64,000 nucleotides of DNA from Candidatus Bathyarchaeia archaeon (lineage in GTDB: Archaea > Thermoproteota > Bathyarchaeia > Bathyarchaeales > Bathyarchaeaceae): positions 547,362-611,361 of the forward strand of contig DATETJ010000002.1 of the NCBI GenBank assembly GCA_035283685.1. The letters are read 5' to 3'. Positions 14,486-23,768 of the stretch are shown here, piece by piece. The notes under the pieces were generated by a model, which ran no database searches, was not told the origin of the DNA, and saw only the letters and a list, made by a program, of their open reading frames with translations. A program made the position numbers and the translations under genes. Each line of letters begins with the position of its first letter. Position 1 is the stretch's first letter.

Positions 14486-15661
14486 ATGTTCAACTACACC
14501 AGCCTATTCAAAGATGAATCCAAACTCGACATAAACTACGTGCCCACACGCCTACCCCACAGAGAAACCGAACTCAACCTACTCAACCAGTTCTTCAGGT
14601 TCGCAGTGGAAACCCCGGGCAAAATGACCCAACGCATACTCGTAGTAGGCAAAGTCGGCAGCGGCAAAACCGCGTTAACACAACTCTTCGGACAAAACAT
14701 AACCCGCGAAGCACAAAAACGCGGCATCAACCTCCACTACGCGCACGTCAACTGCCGCGAATGCAAAGGCAGCCTCTTCATGATAATCCAACGCGTAGTC
14801 CTCAAATTTCACCCCAACTACCCCAGACGCGGATACTCAGCCCAAGAACTGCTGCAAACCTTGATGCAAGTGCTCGACGACCAAAAAGCCCACCTCATCC
14901 TCACACTCGACGAGTTAGACGCACTCATCCAAAACGAAGGCTCCGACGCCCTCTACACACTAACCCGCGTACAGGAAGACCGCCAAACACCAACCCAGAG
15001 ACTATCCGTAATCGGCATAGTAAGAGACACCGCCTTACTCAACACATTAGACGCCAGCACTAGGAGCACGCTGCAACGCAACATAATCAAACTCGAAGAA
15101 TACTCACAGCCACAACTCCATGACATACTAGACGACCGCATAACCAACGCCTTCCGAGACAACACCGTGCCACCCCAAAGCATCGACCTCATCGCCGAAC
15201 TAGCCACACTTGAAAACGGAGACGCCCGCTACGCCATAGAACTCATGTGGCGAGCCGGCAAATACGCCGACGCCCAAACCGCACGTGAGCTTCTACCCGA
15301 ACACATCCGCAAAGCAGCCGGCAGCGTCTACCCCACCATACGAAAAGACACAATCTCCCTGCTCAACCTGCACCAAAAACTCCTACTATTAGGCATAGCC
15401 CGCCAATTCAAACAGTCAGACTCCGCTTACCTGTCCATGGGCGAAGCAGAGAACGCCTACGCCGTAATCTGCGAAGAATACGGCCACGAGAAAAGAGGAC
15501 ACACCCAACTCTGGAAATACGTACACGAATTGTCAACCCTCGACATCATCAAAGCTGAATCCTCAGGCACGGGGCAAAGAGGCAAAACCACGCTGATCAG
15601 CCTGCCCAAAATCAGCGCAGCCGAACTAGAAACCGAACTGCGCAGGTCGCTTGGAGCCTAA
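14486..15661 (+). CDS. cdc6: Orc1/Cdc6 replication initiator
   Basis: 391 residues. The N-terminal part has LPHRETELNLLNQFF, the usual Orc1/Cdc6 lead-in, then Walker A GKVGSGKT (about 55-62), Walker B HLILTLDELDAL, sensor 1 VIGIVRD and a sensor 2 Arg region in ARYAIELMWRAG. The last 100 residues form a winged helix (KYVHELSTLDIIKAESSGTGQRGKTTLISL). These proteins bind origins and load MCM, and origins commonly lie just upstream of the gene. The gene follows an 880-bp region of hairpin repeats. A small HTH gene starts 7 bp after its stop. Confidence 0.93.
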   Translation: MFNYTSLFKDESKLDINYVPTRLPHRETELNLLNQFFRFAVETPGKMTQRILVVGKVGSGKTALTQLFGQNITREAQKRGINLHYAHVNCRECKGSLFMIIQRVVLKFHPNYPRRGYSAQELLQTLMQVLDDQKAHLILTLDELDALIQNEGSDALYTLTRVQEDRQTPTQRLSVIGIVRDTALLNTLDASTRSTLQRNIIKLEEYSQPQLHDILDDRITNAFRDNTVPPQSIDLIAELATLENGDARYAIELMWRAGKYADAQTARELLPEHIRKAAGSVYPTIRKDTISLLNLHQKLLLLGIARQFKQSDSAYLSMGEAENAYAVICEEYGHEKRGHTQLWKYVHELSTLDIIKAESSGTGQRGKTTLISLPKISAAELETELRRSLGA

Positions 15662-15667
15662 AGCAGC

Positions 15668-15937
15668 ATGTCCATTGAAACCGTGTTCTCATCCAAAGGC
15701 AGAGTGAAAATCCTCAGAATCCTAGTGGAAATAGGCGAACTAAACATCTCAGAAATCGCCCGAAGAGCCAAACTCAACTACACCACGACCAACCAGCACC
15801 TGCAAATCCTAGAAACCTCAGGAATTATCAGACACAAAAATTTTGGACGCATACGCATATTCCGCTTCAACAACGAAAACCCACGCGCGAAAAGCATCAA
15901 AGAATTAATTGAAGAATGGAACAGTAAGAGTGGATAA
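15668..15937 (+). CDS. Small ArsR-like winged-helix protein
   Basis: 89 residues, a single winged-helix domain: the helix pair ISEIARRAKLNYTTTNQHLQIL is the recognition unit, followed by a wing (RHKNFGRIRIFRF). It starts 7 bp after orc1/cdc6 and ends 4 bp before moaC, so these genes share a transcript. It may regulate the operon or act with Orc1; nothing in the sequence decides this. No metal-binding cysteines are present, unlike classical ArsR sensors. Confidence 0.82.
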   Translation: MSIETVFSSKGRVKILRILVEIGELNISEIARRAKLNYTTTNQHLQILETSGIIRHKNFGRIRIFRFNNENPRAKSIKELIEEWNSKSG

Positions 15938-15940
15938 AAC

Positions 15941-16378
15941 ATGACCATGGTCGACGTGACAAACAAACCCGCAGTCCACCGCGAAGCCACAGCCAAAGGA
16001 CAAATCAAACTAAAGCCTGAAACCATACGCCGAATCAAACAGGGAAAAATCGAAAAAGGCGACCCCTTCACAGTCGCCAAAATAGCCGGAATTCTAGCTG
16101 CAAAGAACACAAGCTCACTAATACCATTATGCCACCCTTTACCATTAACCAGCGTAGATGTCATCCTGAAAATTCTGAACACCTCCACCGTTGAAGCAGA
16201 AGCCACAGTCAAGACTAGAGCGCAAACAGGCGTCGAAATGGAAGCCCTAACAGCAGTTTCCACCGCGCTCCTCACAGTCTGGGACATGACAAAACAGTAT
16301 GAAAAAAACCAGAAAGGGCAGTATCCAGAGACAGCTATCCACAACATTCACGTTGTGCGCAAGGTTAAGCAGGAATGA
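15941..16378 (+). CDS. moaC: Cyclic pyranopterin monophosphate synthase MoaC
   Basis: 145 residues, the normal length. Family motifs seen: MVDVTNKP at the start, KGDPFTVAKIAGILAAK, the PLCHPLPL active-site segment with its His, and TGVEMEALTAVS near residue 95-110. MoaC converts the cyclic product made by MoaA into cyclic pyranopterin monophosphate, the first stage of molybdopterin (or tungstopterin) cofactor synthesis. It is first in a moaC-moaB-moaA run. Confidence 0.95.
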   Translation: MTMVDVTNKPAVHREATAKGQIKLKPETIRRIKQGKIEKGDPFTVAKIAGILAAKNTSSLIPLCHPLPLTSVDVILKILNTSTVEAEATVKTRAQTGVEMEALTAVSTALLTVWDMTKQYEKNQKGQYPETAIHNIHVVRKVKQE

Positions 16379-16396
16379 ACCGGAGACATCACCGAC

Positions 16397-16930
16397 TTGG
16401 CTGAGACATCAAAAAAACACAAGGAAAAAGCACCGGAAAGCCTCAGCTTCGCAGTTGTCACCATAAGCACAAGCCGATACAAAGAGTCCCAACGCGGCAA
16501 ACCGATAACAGACGAGTCCGGTGACATCATCATCAAAGTGCTGCGGAACAATGGGCATAAGGTCGTGATACAGCGGCTGGTATCAGACGACCGAGCCATG
16601 ATCCAAAAAACTATTCGCGGAATGCTGGACTCTTCAGAAATCGACGCCATAATCACAAGCGGCGGAACAGGAATAACACCTTCAGATGTCACAATCGAAG
16701 CGGTAGCGCCATTACTGGAAAAGGAGTTGCCTGGCTTCGGCGAGCTCTTCCGACACTTAACTTATCAGGATATAGGCTCAGCCGCCCTAATGAGCCGAGC
16801 GATCGGGGGAGTCGCAAAAGGCAAAGCAGTTTTCTGCCTGCCAGGCTCACCTCACGCTGTAAAATTGTGTCTTGAAAGACTTATATTGCCCGAAACGGCG
16901 CATATTGTTCTCCACGCCCGTGGAAAGTAG
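16397..16930 (+). CDS. moaB: Molybdopterin adenylyltransferase-type protein MoaB
   Basis: 177 residues from a TTG start at 16397. It has the MoaB/MogA fold motifs: VTISTSR near the start, TSGGTGITPSDVTIEA with the GGTG loop that binds the pterin, and LPGSPHAVK near the C-terminus. Archaeal MoaB proteins adenylate molybdopterin ahead of metal insertion. It lies 18 bp after moaC and 10 bp before moaA. An N-terminal extension of about 15 charged residues is longer than in many homologues. Confidence 0.93.
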   Translation: MAETSKKHKEKAPESLSFAVVTISTSRYKESQRGKPITDESGDIIIKVLRNNGHKVVIQRLVSDDRAMIQKTIRGMLDSSEIDAIITSGGTGITPSDVTIEAVAPLLEKELPGFGELFRHLTYQDIGSAALMSRAIGGVAKGKAVFCLPGSPHAVKLCLERLILPETAHIVLHARGK

Positions 16931-16940
16931 AGGCTGAAAA

Positions 16941-17873
16941 TTGCTTTACGACAATTGCGGGCGCCCCACGCTCAACCTACGGATTTCCTTGACGCAACGC
17001 TGCAACCTCAAATGCGTCTACTGCCACCGCGAAGGCCAGAACCCAGGCTCAGCAATGCCTGAAATGACCAAGGAAGAAGTCTTGCGCATAGCCAAGATGG
17101 CTGTATCCTTAGGCATGAACCGCATCAAACTCACAGGCGGAGAACCACTACTACGCTCAGACATAGTTGACATTGTGCGTGGCATAACGAACATTCCCGG
17201 TCTGCGCGACCTGTCCATGACCACGAACGGAACACGTCTTTCCACTTTAGCGACACCTCTGAAAGAAGCAGGTTTAACCCGAGTAAACATTAGTCTCCCC
17301 TCTCTAGATTCGAAAACGTACTCATTGATCTCTGGTGGAGATCTGAACGATGCCATAAATGGGGTCGCCGCAGCCGTAAAAGCAGGCCTATACCCTGTAA
17401 AGCTAAACATGCTGATTCTACGCGGCATCAACACAGCCGACATTCCAAAGATGATCGAGTTTGCACGACAAAGCCAAACGATTCTGCAGTTAATAGAACT
17501 TGAGCCTGTCAACATCCAAGACGACTACTACAAGGAACATTTCTTCGCACTGAACGGCTTAGAGCTGGAGCTGAAAAAGCAAGCGCTGGAGGTTCACACA
17601 AGAGGCGACATGCAAAACCGCCATGTCTACTCCTTGCCCGGCGTGAAGGTTGAAGTGGTTCACCCGATCGAAAACACAGATTTCTGCGCTCGCTGCACTC
17701 GCCTGCGCTTGACAAGCGACGGCAAACTCAAACCTTGCCTCATGATAAATGATAACCTCGTCGATGTTCTAACAGCGTTGCGCAAGGGCGGCACAGATCA
17801 AGAGCTGAAGGAGCTGTTTGAGGCCGCTGTTAAAAGACGCGAACCTTACTACAAGTCTGCCGAAGCTTTTTGA
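16941..17873 (+). CDS. moaA: GTP 3',8-cyclase MoaA
   Basis: 310 residues from a TTG start. The radical SAM cluster motif CNLKCVYC follows ISLTQR, and KLTGGEPLLR is the SAM-binding turn. The second cluster is present at the C-terminus: CARCTRLRLTSDGKLKPC. Both clusters and the RLT segment identify MoaA, which rearranges GTP to the cyclic precursor used by MoaC. The very C-terminal GG tail common in bacteria is absent, as in many archaea. Last gene of the moaCBA run. Confidence 0.95.
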   Translation: MLYDNCGRPTLNLRISLTQRCNLKCVYCHREGQNPGSAMPEMTKEEVLRIAKMAVSLGMNRIKLTGGEPLLRSDIVDIVRGITNIPGLRDLSMTTNGTRLSTLATPLKEAGLTRVNISLPSLDSKTYSLISGGDLNDAINGVAAAVKAGLYPVKLNMLILRGINTADIPKMIEFARQSQTILQLIELEPVNIQDDYYKEHFFALNGLELELKKQALEVHTRGDMQNRHVYSLPGVKVEVVHPIENTDFCARCTRLRLTSDGKLKPCLMINDNLVDVLTALRKGGTDQELKELFEAAVKRREPYYKSAEAF

Positions 17874-18085
17874 AGGATCGCCGAGAGCAACAACTCAGCA
17901 AGGAAAACTTCATTTCACACCCGTCACTTTCCAGTATCCGAATTTGTCGCTTAATGCTTCAACTCTCGACAAGTGTGGGCTCTCGCACTCAAGATCCAAA
18001 TCACAACGTCATGGGGGCCAGAGTCGTCATCGCCCACAAACACAAACAAGTGCAGCGCCAAAATAAAAACGATGCTGTGTGAAGT

Positions 18086-18109
18086 CTCGGTTCTCTTATA
18101 TGAACCGAG
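18086..18109 (+). promoter_or_regulatory. Inverted repeat bracketing a TATA box
   Basis: CTCGGTTC (18086-18093) and GAACCGAG (18102-18109) are perfect reverse complements. The 8-base loop TCTTATAT is a TATA box about 38 bases before the ATG at 18137. A repressor bound here would block TBP, so this is a good operator candidate. Confidence 0.5.
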
Positions 18110-18136
18110 CCCGTGATAGTCTAGCCAAGTGAAACG

Positions 18137-19114
18137 ATGCCACATCGCATTCGCGTTACTCCTTTAGCTGCCGAAAGCCTCGGCGTGCGCTCAATGTGCA
18201 CCTTTGTCGAGACGCCGGACGTACGAGTCCTCCTCGACGCTGGTGCTTCACTTGGACCCTTTCGCTTGGGTTTTCCGCCTCACCCTCAAGAATATAAGGC
18301 TTTGAAGGCAGCGCGAAAGAGAATCGCGCAGGCAGCTGAGAAAGCTGAGGTTGTGACGATCAGCCACTACCACTTCGACCATCATACGCCTTCTTTCACC
18401 GACTGGTTTCAGAACTGGTCTTCTGATGAAGCAGCGAGACAGATCTATGAAGGCAAGACAGTTCTCGCGAAGAGCTATCGAGACAAAGTGAACTTCAGTC
18501 AACGACATCGCGGCTGGGTCTTCGTACATACAGGGGGCAAGTACGCTGAAAAACTGGAATATGCAGACGGCAAAGAGTACATGTTTGGCGACACCCGACT
18601 GAGATTCTCTGAGCCCGTGGCCCACGGAGAACCAGACTCCGAACTCGGCTGGCTTATCATGGCAACCATCGAACACAAGAACGAAAAAATGTTGTTTACA
18701 TCAGACGTACAGGGACCAATGCACGAGGCCACAATGAAGATCATTTTGAACGAAAACCCCAACCTGATCATTATCGGCGGACCACCAGCATATTTGACCG
18801 GACTGGTGCAACAAGAGAGCATTCAAATCGGATTACAGAACCTTGAACAAATCGCCAAAAACATTCCATTAACCATAATGGAACATCACCTCCTTCGACA
18901 GGAAAATTGGCGCGAATTAGCCAAACCCATATTCGAAACAGCCGCCAAAGCCGAGCACTCTGTCTTTACGGCCGCCGAGTTTCTGAAAAAAGAAAACGCC
19001 CTCCTCGAATCCCAGAGAAAGCAATTGTACGAAGTTGAGCCGCCAAATGCAGAATTCGAGAAATGGAGACGCTTGCCGATAATGAAGCGAAAAAACACGC
19101 CCCCGCCAATATAG
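18137..19114 (+). CDS. Metallo-beta-lactamase fold hydrolase (UPF0282-like)
   Basis: 325 residues. It opens with IRVTPLAAESLGVRSMCTFVETPDVRVLLDAG-type wording (split here) and has the metal motif SHYHFDHHTPSF (HxHxDH). FTSDVQGP provides a further Asp ligand and MEHHLLR near residue 250 a His pair. This arrangement matches the archaeal UPF0282 family, of unknown substrate. It is not linked closely to its neighbours. The promoter has a notable inverted repeat around the TATA box. Confidence 0.88.
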   Translation: MPHRIRVTPLAAESLGVRSMCTFVETPDVRVLLDAGASLGPFRLGFPPHPQEYKALKAARKRIAQAAEKAEVVTISHYHFDHHTPSFTDWFQNWSSDEAARQIYEGKTVLAKSYRDKVNFSQRHRGWVFVHTGGKYAEKLEYADGKEYMFGDTRLRFSEPVAHGEPDSELGWLIMATIEHKNEKMLFTSDVQGPMHEATMKIILNENPNLIIIGGPPAYLTGLVQQESIQIGLQNLEQIAKNIPLTIMEHHLLRQENWRELAKPIFETAAKAEHSVFTAAEFLKKENALLESQRKQLYEVEPPNAEFEKWRRLPIMKRKNTPPPI

Positions 19115-19199
19115 CCTACCATCCGGAGTGCAAGGTTAAATAAGTGGCAAACCCCCATTCTGTTTCTTAATTGACAAGTTTTTCAATTGAAAGGCAGGG

Positions 19200-20546
19200 A
19201 TGATAACGGAAACCGTTGTGGAACGCTTGGAAAAGGCATCACTTACACGTTTTCACTACGTCTTGCTGTTACTTGGAAGTCTTATCTACGGCTTCACAGC
19301 GATGAACGTCCTACTCATTGCTGCCGTTTTAACTCCAATAATTCGGGAGTTTGGATTGCAGCAACAGCCACTAGTCTCAGGTCTCTTACTGAGCATGGGC
19401 TATCTGGGGATGTTTGTCGGCGCGTTGTCTTGCGGTATCCTAGCCGATCACATAGGCAGAAAGAAAACACTGCTGTTCACTCTATCAACCATGACTGTCT
19501 TCACTGCACTCAACTCGGTTGCACCTGATCCTGCCACGATGGCTTTGTTACGTTTTCTAGCTGGAATTGGCTTGGGCGGTTCTCTTCCTCAACCCGGAGT
19601 CTACGTTTCAGAATATGTGCCCGCAAAGTACCGCGGTCGTTTCTTGGGATTGGTTGAAACAGCGTGGGTTTACGGAGCATTGCTCTCGTTGATTTTTCCG
19701 TTTTTCCTACTTCCAAACTTTGGATGGCGCCTCACTTTTCTGGTAGCTTTGATTCCGTTGTTCCTTGTTCCAATTGTAATCTTTTACGCGCCCGAATCTC
19801 TTCGATATCTGCAGCAAAAGGGAAGAACCAGCGAAGCCGTATCTTTACTGAAGAAGTATAGTCTCGTTCCATCAGACTTCAAGTTAACCAGCGGGTCGAC
19901 TTCGTTGTCAGGGGGGAGCCGCAGTGTTGTTGCAGCCTTGAAGGAGTTGTGGGCTCCATCTTATCGCAGGAGAACAGCGCTCTTATGGATTATCTGGGCT
20001 GTTTTGGTATACACTTATCACGGGATTTTCATCTGGTTGCCAACGTTCTATGCGAGTCCACCGTTGAATTTGACTGTTGTCAGATCGATTCAATGGGTTC
20101 TTATTGTGACGTTGGCACAGGTTCCAGGTTACTACAGTGCAGCTTTACTGCTTGACCACGCTGGTAGAAAACGAATCGCGTTTGTGTATCTTCTTTTTGC
20201 TGGTGTGGGCAGTGTTCTGTTGAGTCTGGCTGTGATTGAAGCAACTATTCTTGCTTGGAGCATCGTCATCTCCTTCTTCAACCTCGGCGCTTGGTCTGCT
20301 TTGTACGCATACACACCTGAGCTGTATCCAACTGCGGTCAGGGGAACCGGGGCGGGCGCAGCAGCAAGCATAGGTCGTCTCGCAGGAGTAATCGCACCAA
20401 CAGCCACGCCACTTCTGTATGCTTATGGAGGTTTAGCCGCGGCTTTCTCAGTTTTTGCTTTGTTTCATGTTTTTGGTGCTGTTGCGGTCCTTGTATTCGG
20501 GATGGAAACGAAGGGAAAAGCTCTCGAAGAAATCTCCAAAGATTGA
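19200..20546 (+). CDS. Major facilitator superfamily transporter (sugar/organic acid type)
   Basis: 448 residues with about 12 membrane helices in two halves. Signature motifs: GILADHIGRKK after helix 2 and LLDHAGRKR in the second half, RFLAGIGLGGSLPQ in helix 4, PESLRYLQQKGR in the central loop and a TPELYPTAVRGTG segment in helix 10-11. The pattern is that of the sugar porter/aromatic acid:proton symporter group. The substrate cannot be read. Monocistronic, 85 bp after the metallo-hydrolase gene. Confidence 0.88.
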   Translation: MITETVVERLEKASLTRFHYVLLLLGSLIYGFTAMNVLLIAAVLTPIIREFGLQQQPLVSGLLLSMGYLGMFVGALSCGILADHIGRKKTLLFTLSTMTVFTALNSVAPDPATMALLRFLAGIGLGGSLPQPGVYVSEYVPAKYRGRFLGLVETAWVYGALLSLIFPFFLLPNFGWRLTFLVALIPLFLVPIVIFYAPESLRYLQQKGRTSEAVSLLKKYSLVPSDFKLTSGSTSLSGGSRSVVAALKELWAPSYRRRTALLWIIWAVLVYTYHGIFIWLPTFYASPPLNLTVVRSIQWVLIVTLAQVPGYYSAALLLDHAGRKRIAFVYLLFAGVGSVLLSLAVIEATILAWSIVISFFNLGAWSALYAYTPELYPTAVRGTGAGAAASIGRLAGVIAPTATPLLYAYGGLAAAFSVFALFHVFGAVAVLVFGMETKGKALEEISKD

Positions 20547-20916
20547 GTTTCTCTAGACGCGTCCAGCGCAACTACAACGCAATATCTTCTAAGCTCTAAA
20601 AAACGTGCTTGTCGCTGGTCCTTTTTCCTCACGTTCGTTGATATTCTACTGCATGTGTGTCCTACAGTTATTCGGTAATGCATAAGTAACTCCCAAGTGT
20701 GTCGTGTATAGTAATATATAATAGGTGGGTGACATGCAGGCAGCAAAACACTCTGATTTGGATACCGATGCCAGAAAAGCTGAGACGCTTCTGTTCTGGC
20801 AGTCTATGCTTCAATACCATCTATGTTGATGCCCGTTTCCAAAAAAGCGCGCAATCGACGCCCATCCTTTTTCTTTACAATCATAGTGAAAGGTGTTCTG
20901 CTTTCTTACCAGCTGT
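20547..20916. other. Gene-free stretch before tRNA-Gly
   Basis: No coding region is supported on either strand. A very AT-rich patch (around 20706-20722, GTATAGTAATATATAATA) could be a promoter, but no product follows that I can recognise. Confidence 0.3.
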
Positions 20917-20993
20917 TGGTGCGGCCGCCGGGATTTGAACCCGGGTTGTCGGCTTGGGAAGCCGATGTCTTAACCAGGCTGGACTACGGCCGC
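20917..20993 (-). tRNA. tRNA-Gly (anticodon CCC)
   Basis: On the reverse strand: acceptor GCGGCCG pairs with CGGCCGC; D arm from TAGTCCAGCCTGGTTAAGA; anticodon stem TCGGC/GCCGA with loop TTCCCAA (CCC); T arm CCGGG-TTCAAAT-CCCGG; discriminator A and an encoded CCA at 20917-20919. All stems are complete and no intron is needed. Confidence 0.95.
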
Positions 20994-21145
20994 TACGCGG
21001 ACTGCGATCGCTTGGTGGAGTATGAGTGAGAAATCCACAGTTATAAGAATTAGAGTGCAGACCAAACTGGTCTGTTGCGACCCCTCCCCGAAGAATTCTC
21101 CATAAGATATATTATTTGGCTGCACAATGGTTTGAATGATGCGAG

Positions 21146-21652
21146 ATGACCGAAATGAACGAATTGGATCATAAGATTTTCTGTGAATTGCTGAAGAACT
21201 CTCGTGTAAGTGACAGGCAGATGGCGCGGAACTTGGGCACATCACAGCCCACCATCACTAGAAGACGATCGAACGTCGAGAAGAAGCTTATCGAAGGCTA
21301 CACTGTTATCCCAAAGTGGCAGGAGATCGGATACGAGATTGTGGTGTTCACCTTCATAAAAGGAGACAGAGGTGTTCGCAAACCCGTCGTATTTGATGAG
21401 ACCTTAAGGAAAGTCAGAGACTGGTTTTCGAAAGAACCCAACGTAATCTTCGCAGCAACAGGCGAAGGGTTGGGATTTGACGGAGTGATGGTTTCATTCC
21501 ACAAATGCTACTCAGATTATGCTGACTTTAAGAAAAAGCATGACAAAGAGCTTTCGAACTTCTCGGCTGAGAGTCAAAGCTTCATAGTGGACATAAACTC
21601 GCCAATCGCTTTGAAACCGTTCCATCTGAAATATCTGACTGACGCAAAGTGA
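21146..21652 (+). CDS. Lrp/AsnC family transcriptional regulator
   Basis: 168 residues. The N-terminal HTH reads LDHKIFCELLKNSRVSDRQMARNL followed by TSQPTITRRRSNVEKK, the classic Lrp/AsnC order. The C-terminal part would be the RAM-type ligand domain but is divergent. It lies 115 bp upstream of the 2-oxoacid:ferredoxin oxidoreductase genes on the same strand, so control of that operon by an amino acid or 2-oxoacid is a reasonable inference. Confidence 0.82.
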   Translation: MTEMNELDHKIFCELLKNSRVSDRQMARNLGTSQPTITRRRSNVEKKLIEGYTVIPKWQEIGYEIVVFTFIKGDRGVRKPVVFDETLRKVRDWFSKEPNVIFAATGEGLGFDGVMVSFHKCYSDYADFKKKHDKELSNFSAESQSFIVDINSPIALKPFHLKYLTDAK

Positions 21653-21766
21653 AACTGCAACAACGATTCTGAAGCTTTTTGCGCTTGCCATCCAGGCTCG
21701 ACTGGATACGCTATCTCTTTATGAGCGATTTGCAAATAAAGTCGTATTCTACTCATCTAAGGGTTC

Positions 21767-22927
21767 TTGGAGCGCGACACAACATTGGTTTACAAGGTAG
21801 TGCCTGGAACGCATTTCTGGCAAGGCAATGAAGCCTGCGCTGAAGGCGCCATAGCAGCTGGCTGCCGATTTTACGCTGGATACCCTATTACGCCTGCGAG
21901 CGAGATCTTTGAGCACATGGCAGTGCGACTGCCTAAAGTAGGTGGTATTGAGGTTCAGATGGAGGATGAGATGGCTTCGCTCGGCGCGGTTATTGGCGCC
22001 AGCTGGGCTGGAACTAAGGCTATGACTGCCACATCTGGACCTGGGTTCAGCCTCATGCAGGAGATGATTGGCTACGCTTTCATGACTGAGACGCCGTGCG
22101 TGATTGTTGATGTTCAACGGGCTGGACCCTGCACTGGGCAAGCAACGAAAGTGGGTCAAGGTGATGTCATGCAGGCGCGTTGGGGTATTCACGGTGACTA
22201 CGCCCCGGTTGTCTTGGCGTCAAACTCAGTGCAGGAACTGTTTGACCTGACTGTGCGTGCCTTTAACCTGGCTGAGACTTTTCGAACTCCGGTAATTCTT
22301 CTAAGTGATGAAATCATATCGCATATGCACGAGAGCTTGATTGTGCCTGCTGAAGGGCAGATCGAAGTGATTGACCGCAAAAGACCGAAGAAGGAAGACA
22401 CTGCCTTTTTCATGCTGCCTGACGTAGCGCCTATGCCGTCGGTTGGGGAAGGTTTCAGTGTAGCTGTAACGGGTTCGACGCATGATGAAACTGGGCGCAG
22501 GTTCACTGCAGATCAAGCTGTGCATCAGCGGCTCGTCAAAACGCTTACTGGCAAGATCATGAATAATGCGGACAAGCTCGTGGATTTCGAAGCTTACAAC
22601 ATAGATGACTGCGATGTTGGCGTGGTTTCGTTCGGTTGCACTTCACGGGCAGTATATGAGACTGTTGAACTGGCTAAGGAGGAAGGCGTGAAAGTTGGTT
22701 TTGTGCGGCTCAAGACCGTTTGGCCTTTTCCAGAGAAAGTGGTCCGCGATATGGCGAAGAAGGTCAAAGCCATTGTTGTGCCTGAGTTGAATATGCGTGA
22801 ATTATTTTACGAAGTGGAACGGGTTGTGCAAGGGGCTGCGCCAGTACTCTCCGTGAACAAGGTGGGCGGCGGAGAAATGATAACGCCTGAAGAGTTGTTG
22901 GCTGAAGTCTTGAGGAGCGTGAAGTAG
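21767..22927 (+). CDS. korA: 2-oxoacid:ferredoxin oxidoreductase, alpha subunit
   Basis: 386 residues from a TTG start at 21767. Motifs: GNEACAEGAIAAGCRFYAGYPITPASEI (the YPITP substrate loop), QMEDEMASLGAVIGASWAG and TSGPGFSLMQEM. The subunit pattern alpha, beta, gamma as separate genes is that of 2-oxoglutarate (Kor) or 2-oxoisovalerate enzymes. These decarboxylate 2-oxoacids to acyl-CoA while reducing ferredoxin. No ferredoxin-type delta subunit is seen next to it. The exact substrate is not determined by sequence alone. Confidence 0.9.
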   Translation: MERDTTLVYKVVPGTHFWQGNEACAEGAIAAGCRFYAGYPITPASEIFEHMAVRLPKVGGIEVQMEDEMASLGAVIGASWAGTKAMTATSGPGFSLMQEMIGYAFMTETPCVIVDVQRAGPCTGQATKVGQGDVMQARWGIHGDYAPVVLASNSVQELFDLTVRAFNLAETFRTPVILLSDEIISHMHESLIVPAEGQIEVIDRKRPKKEDTAFFMLPDVAPMPSVGEGFSVAVTGSTHDETGRRFTADQAVHQRLVKTLTGKIMNNADKLVDFEAYNIDDCDVGVVSFGCTSRAVYETVELAKEEGVKVGFVRLKTVWPFPEKVVRDMAKKVKAIVVPELNMRELFYEVERVVQGAAPVLSVNKVGGGEMITPEELLAEVLRSVK

Positions 22928-22928
22928 C

Positions 22929-23768
22929 ATGGCTTTGGCTGAGCCGTTCAGCATGAAGCGATACTTACGCCCAGACTTGACGCTGCCCTTCTGTGTGGGC
23001 TGCGGCTGCGTCAATGTGGCGAGCAGTTTCTTGAGAGCGGCACATGAGCTCGGACACAAAGATTTGAGTAGATTCGTTTTCTGTAGCGGCATCGGCTGCT
23101 CCGCATGGATTCCATCACCTTATCTAATGGCTGATTCGCTTCACGTGCTTCACGGCAGAAGCATTCCAGTGGCTATGGGCGTCAAACTTATGCGCCCTGA
23201 ATTGAACGTTGTCGTGTTTGGTGGAGACGGCGACATCGCAGGCATCGGCTTAAGTCACCTCGTGCATGCAGCGCGCAGAAACTTGGACATAATGGTTGTA
23301 ATGGTTAACAACATGATTTACGGCATGACCGGCGGACAGGTGGCGCCAACCACGCCGTATGGAATGAAGACCACAACTACGCCTTATGGCAACTTCGAAT
23401 ACTCTCTAGATACTGCACGTTTGGTTGTTGCCGCAGGCGCCAGCTATGTGGCTCGCTGGACGACAGCCCATGGAGAGGAATTGACGCAATCCATGAAAAA
23501 GGCGATTACCACCAAAGGCTTCGCTTTCATTGAAGCTGTCAGTCCATGTCCTACAGCGTTTGGAAGAAGAGTTGGACTTAAGGATGCTGCGGAGATGCTA
23601 CGCTGGTTCAAAGACAACTCTATTCCATTGGATCAAGCGTCCACGATGACCGAGAAGGAACTTGAAGGCAAGATTGCGGTAGGCGAATACGTGCGTCGCG
23701 AGAAGCCAACATTAGTAGACAATGTCTACAGGATTTTGAAGGAGGCGCAGAAAAGTGGCACAGCCTAG
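22929..23768 (+). CDS. korB: 2-oxoacid:ferredoxin oxidoreductase, beta subunit
   Basis: 279 residues, starting 1 bp after the alpha stop. It has the cluster and TPP elements: FCVGCGC near residue 18, FCSGIGCSAW, and the TPP-Mg motif GGDGDIAGIG...MVNNMIYGMTGGQ. The Cys-x2-Cys pair and the later Cys residues hold a 4Fe-4S cluster. Its end overlaps the gamma gene by 14 bp, which indicates coupled translation. Confidence 0.92.
   Translation: MALAEPFSMKRYLRPDLTLPFCVGCGCVNVASSFLRAAHELGHKDLSRFVFCSGIGCSAWIPSPYLMADSLHVLHGRSIPVAMGVKLMRPELNVVVFGGDGDIAGIGLSHLVHAARRNLDIMVVMVNNMIYGMTGGQVAPTTPYGMKTTTTPYGNFEYSLDTARLVVAAGASYVARWTTAHGEELTQSMKKAITTKGFAFIEAVSPCPTAFGRRVGLKDAAEMLRWFKDNSIPLDQASTMTEKELEGKIAVGEYVRREKPTLVDNVYRILKEAQKSGTA

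Noticed and set aside
14953-15207. Long antisense frames inside orc1/cdc6, moaB and the EF-2 genes
   Set aside because: They mirror strongly biased codons of the real genes and have no motifs.
20699-21029. Short plus-strand frames around the tRNA-Gly gene
   Set aside because: They run through the tRNA on the opposite strand and have no protein features.
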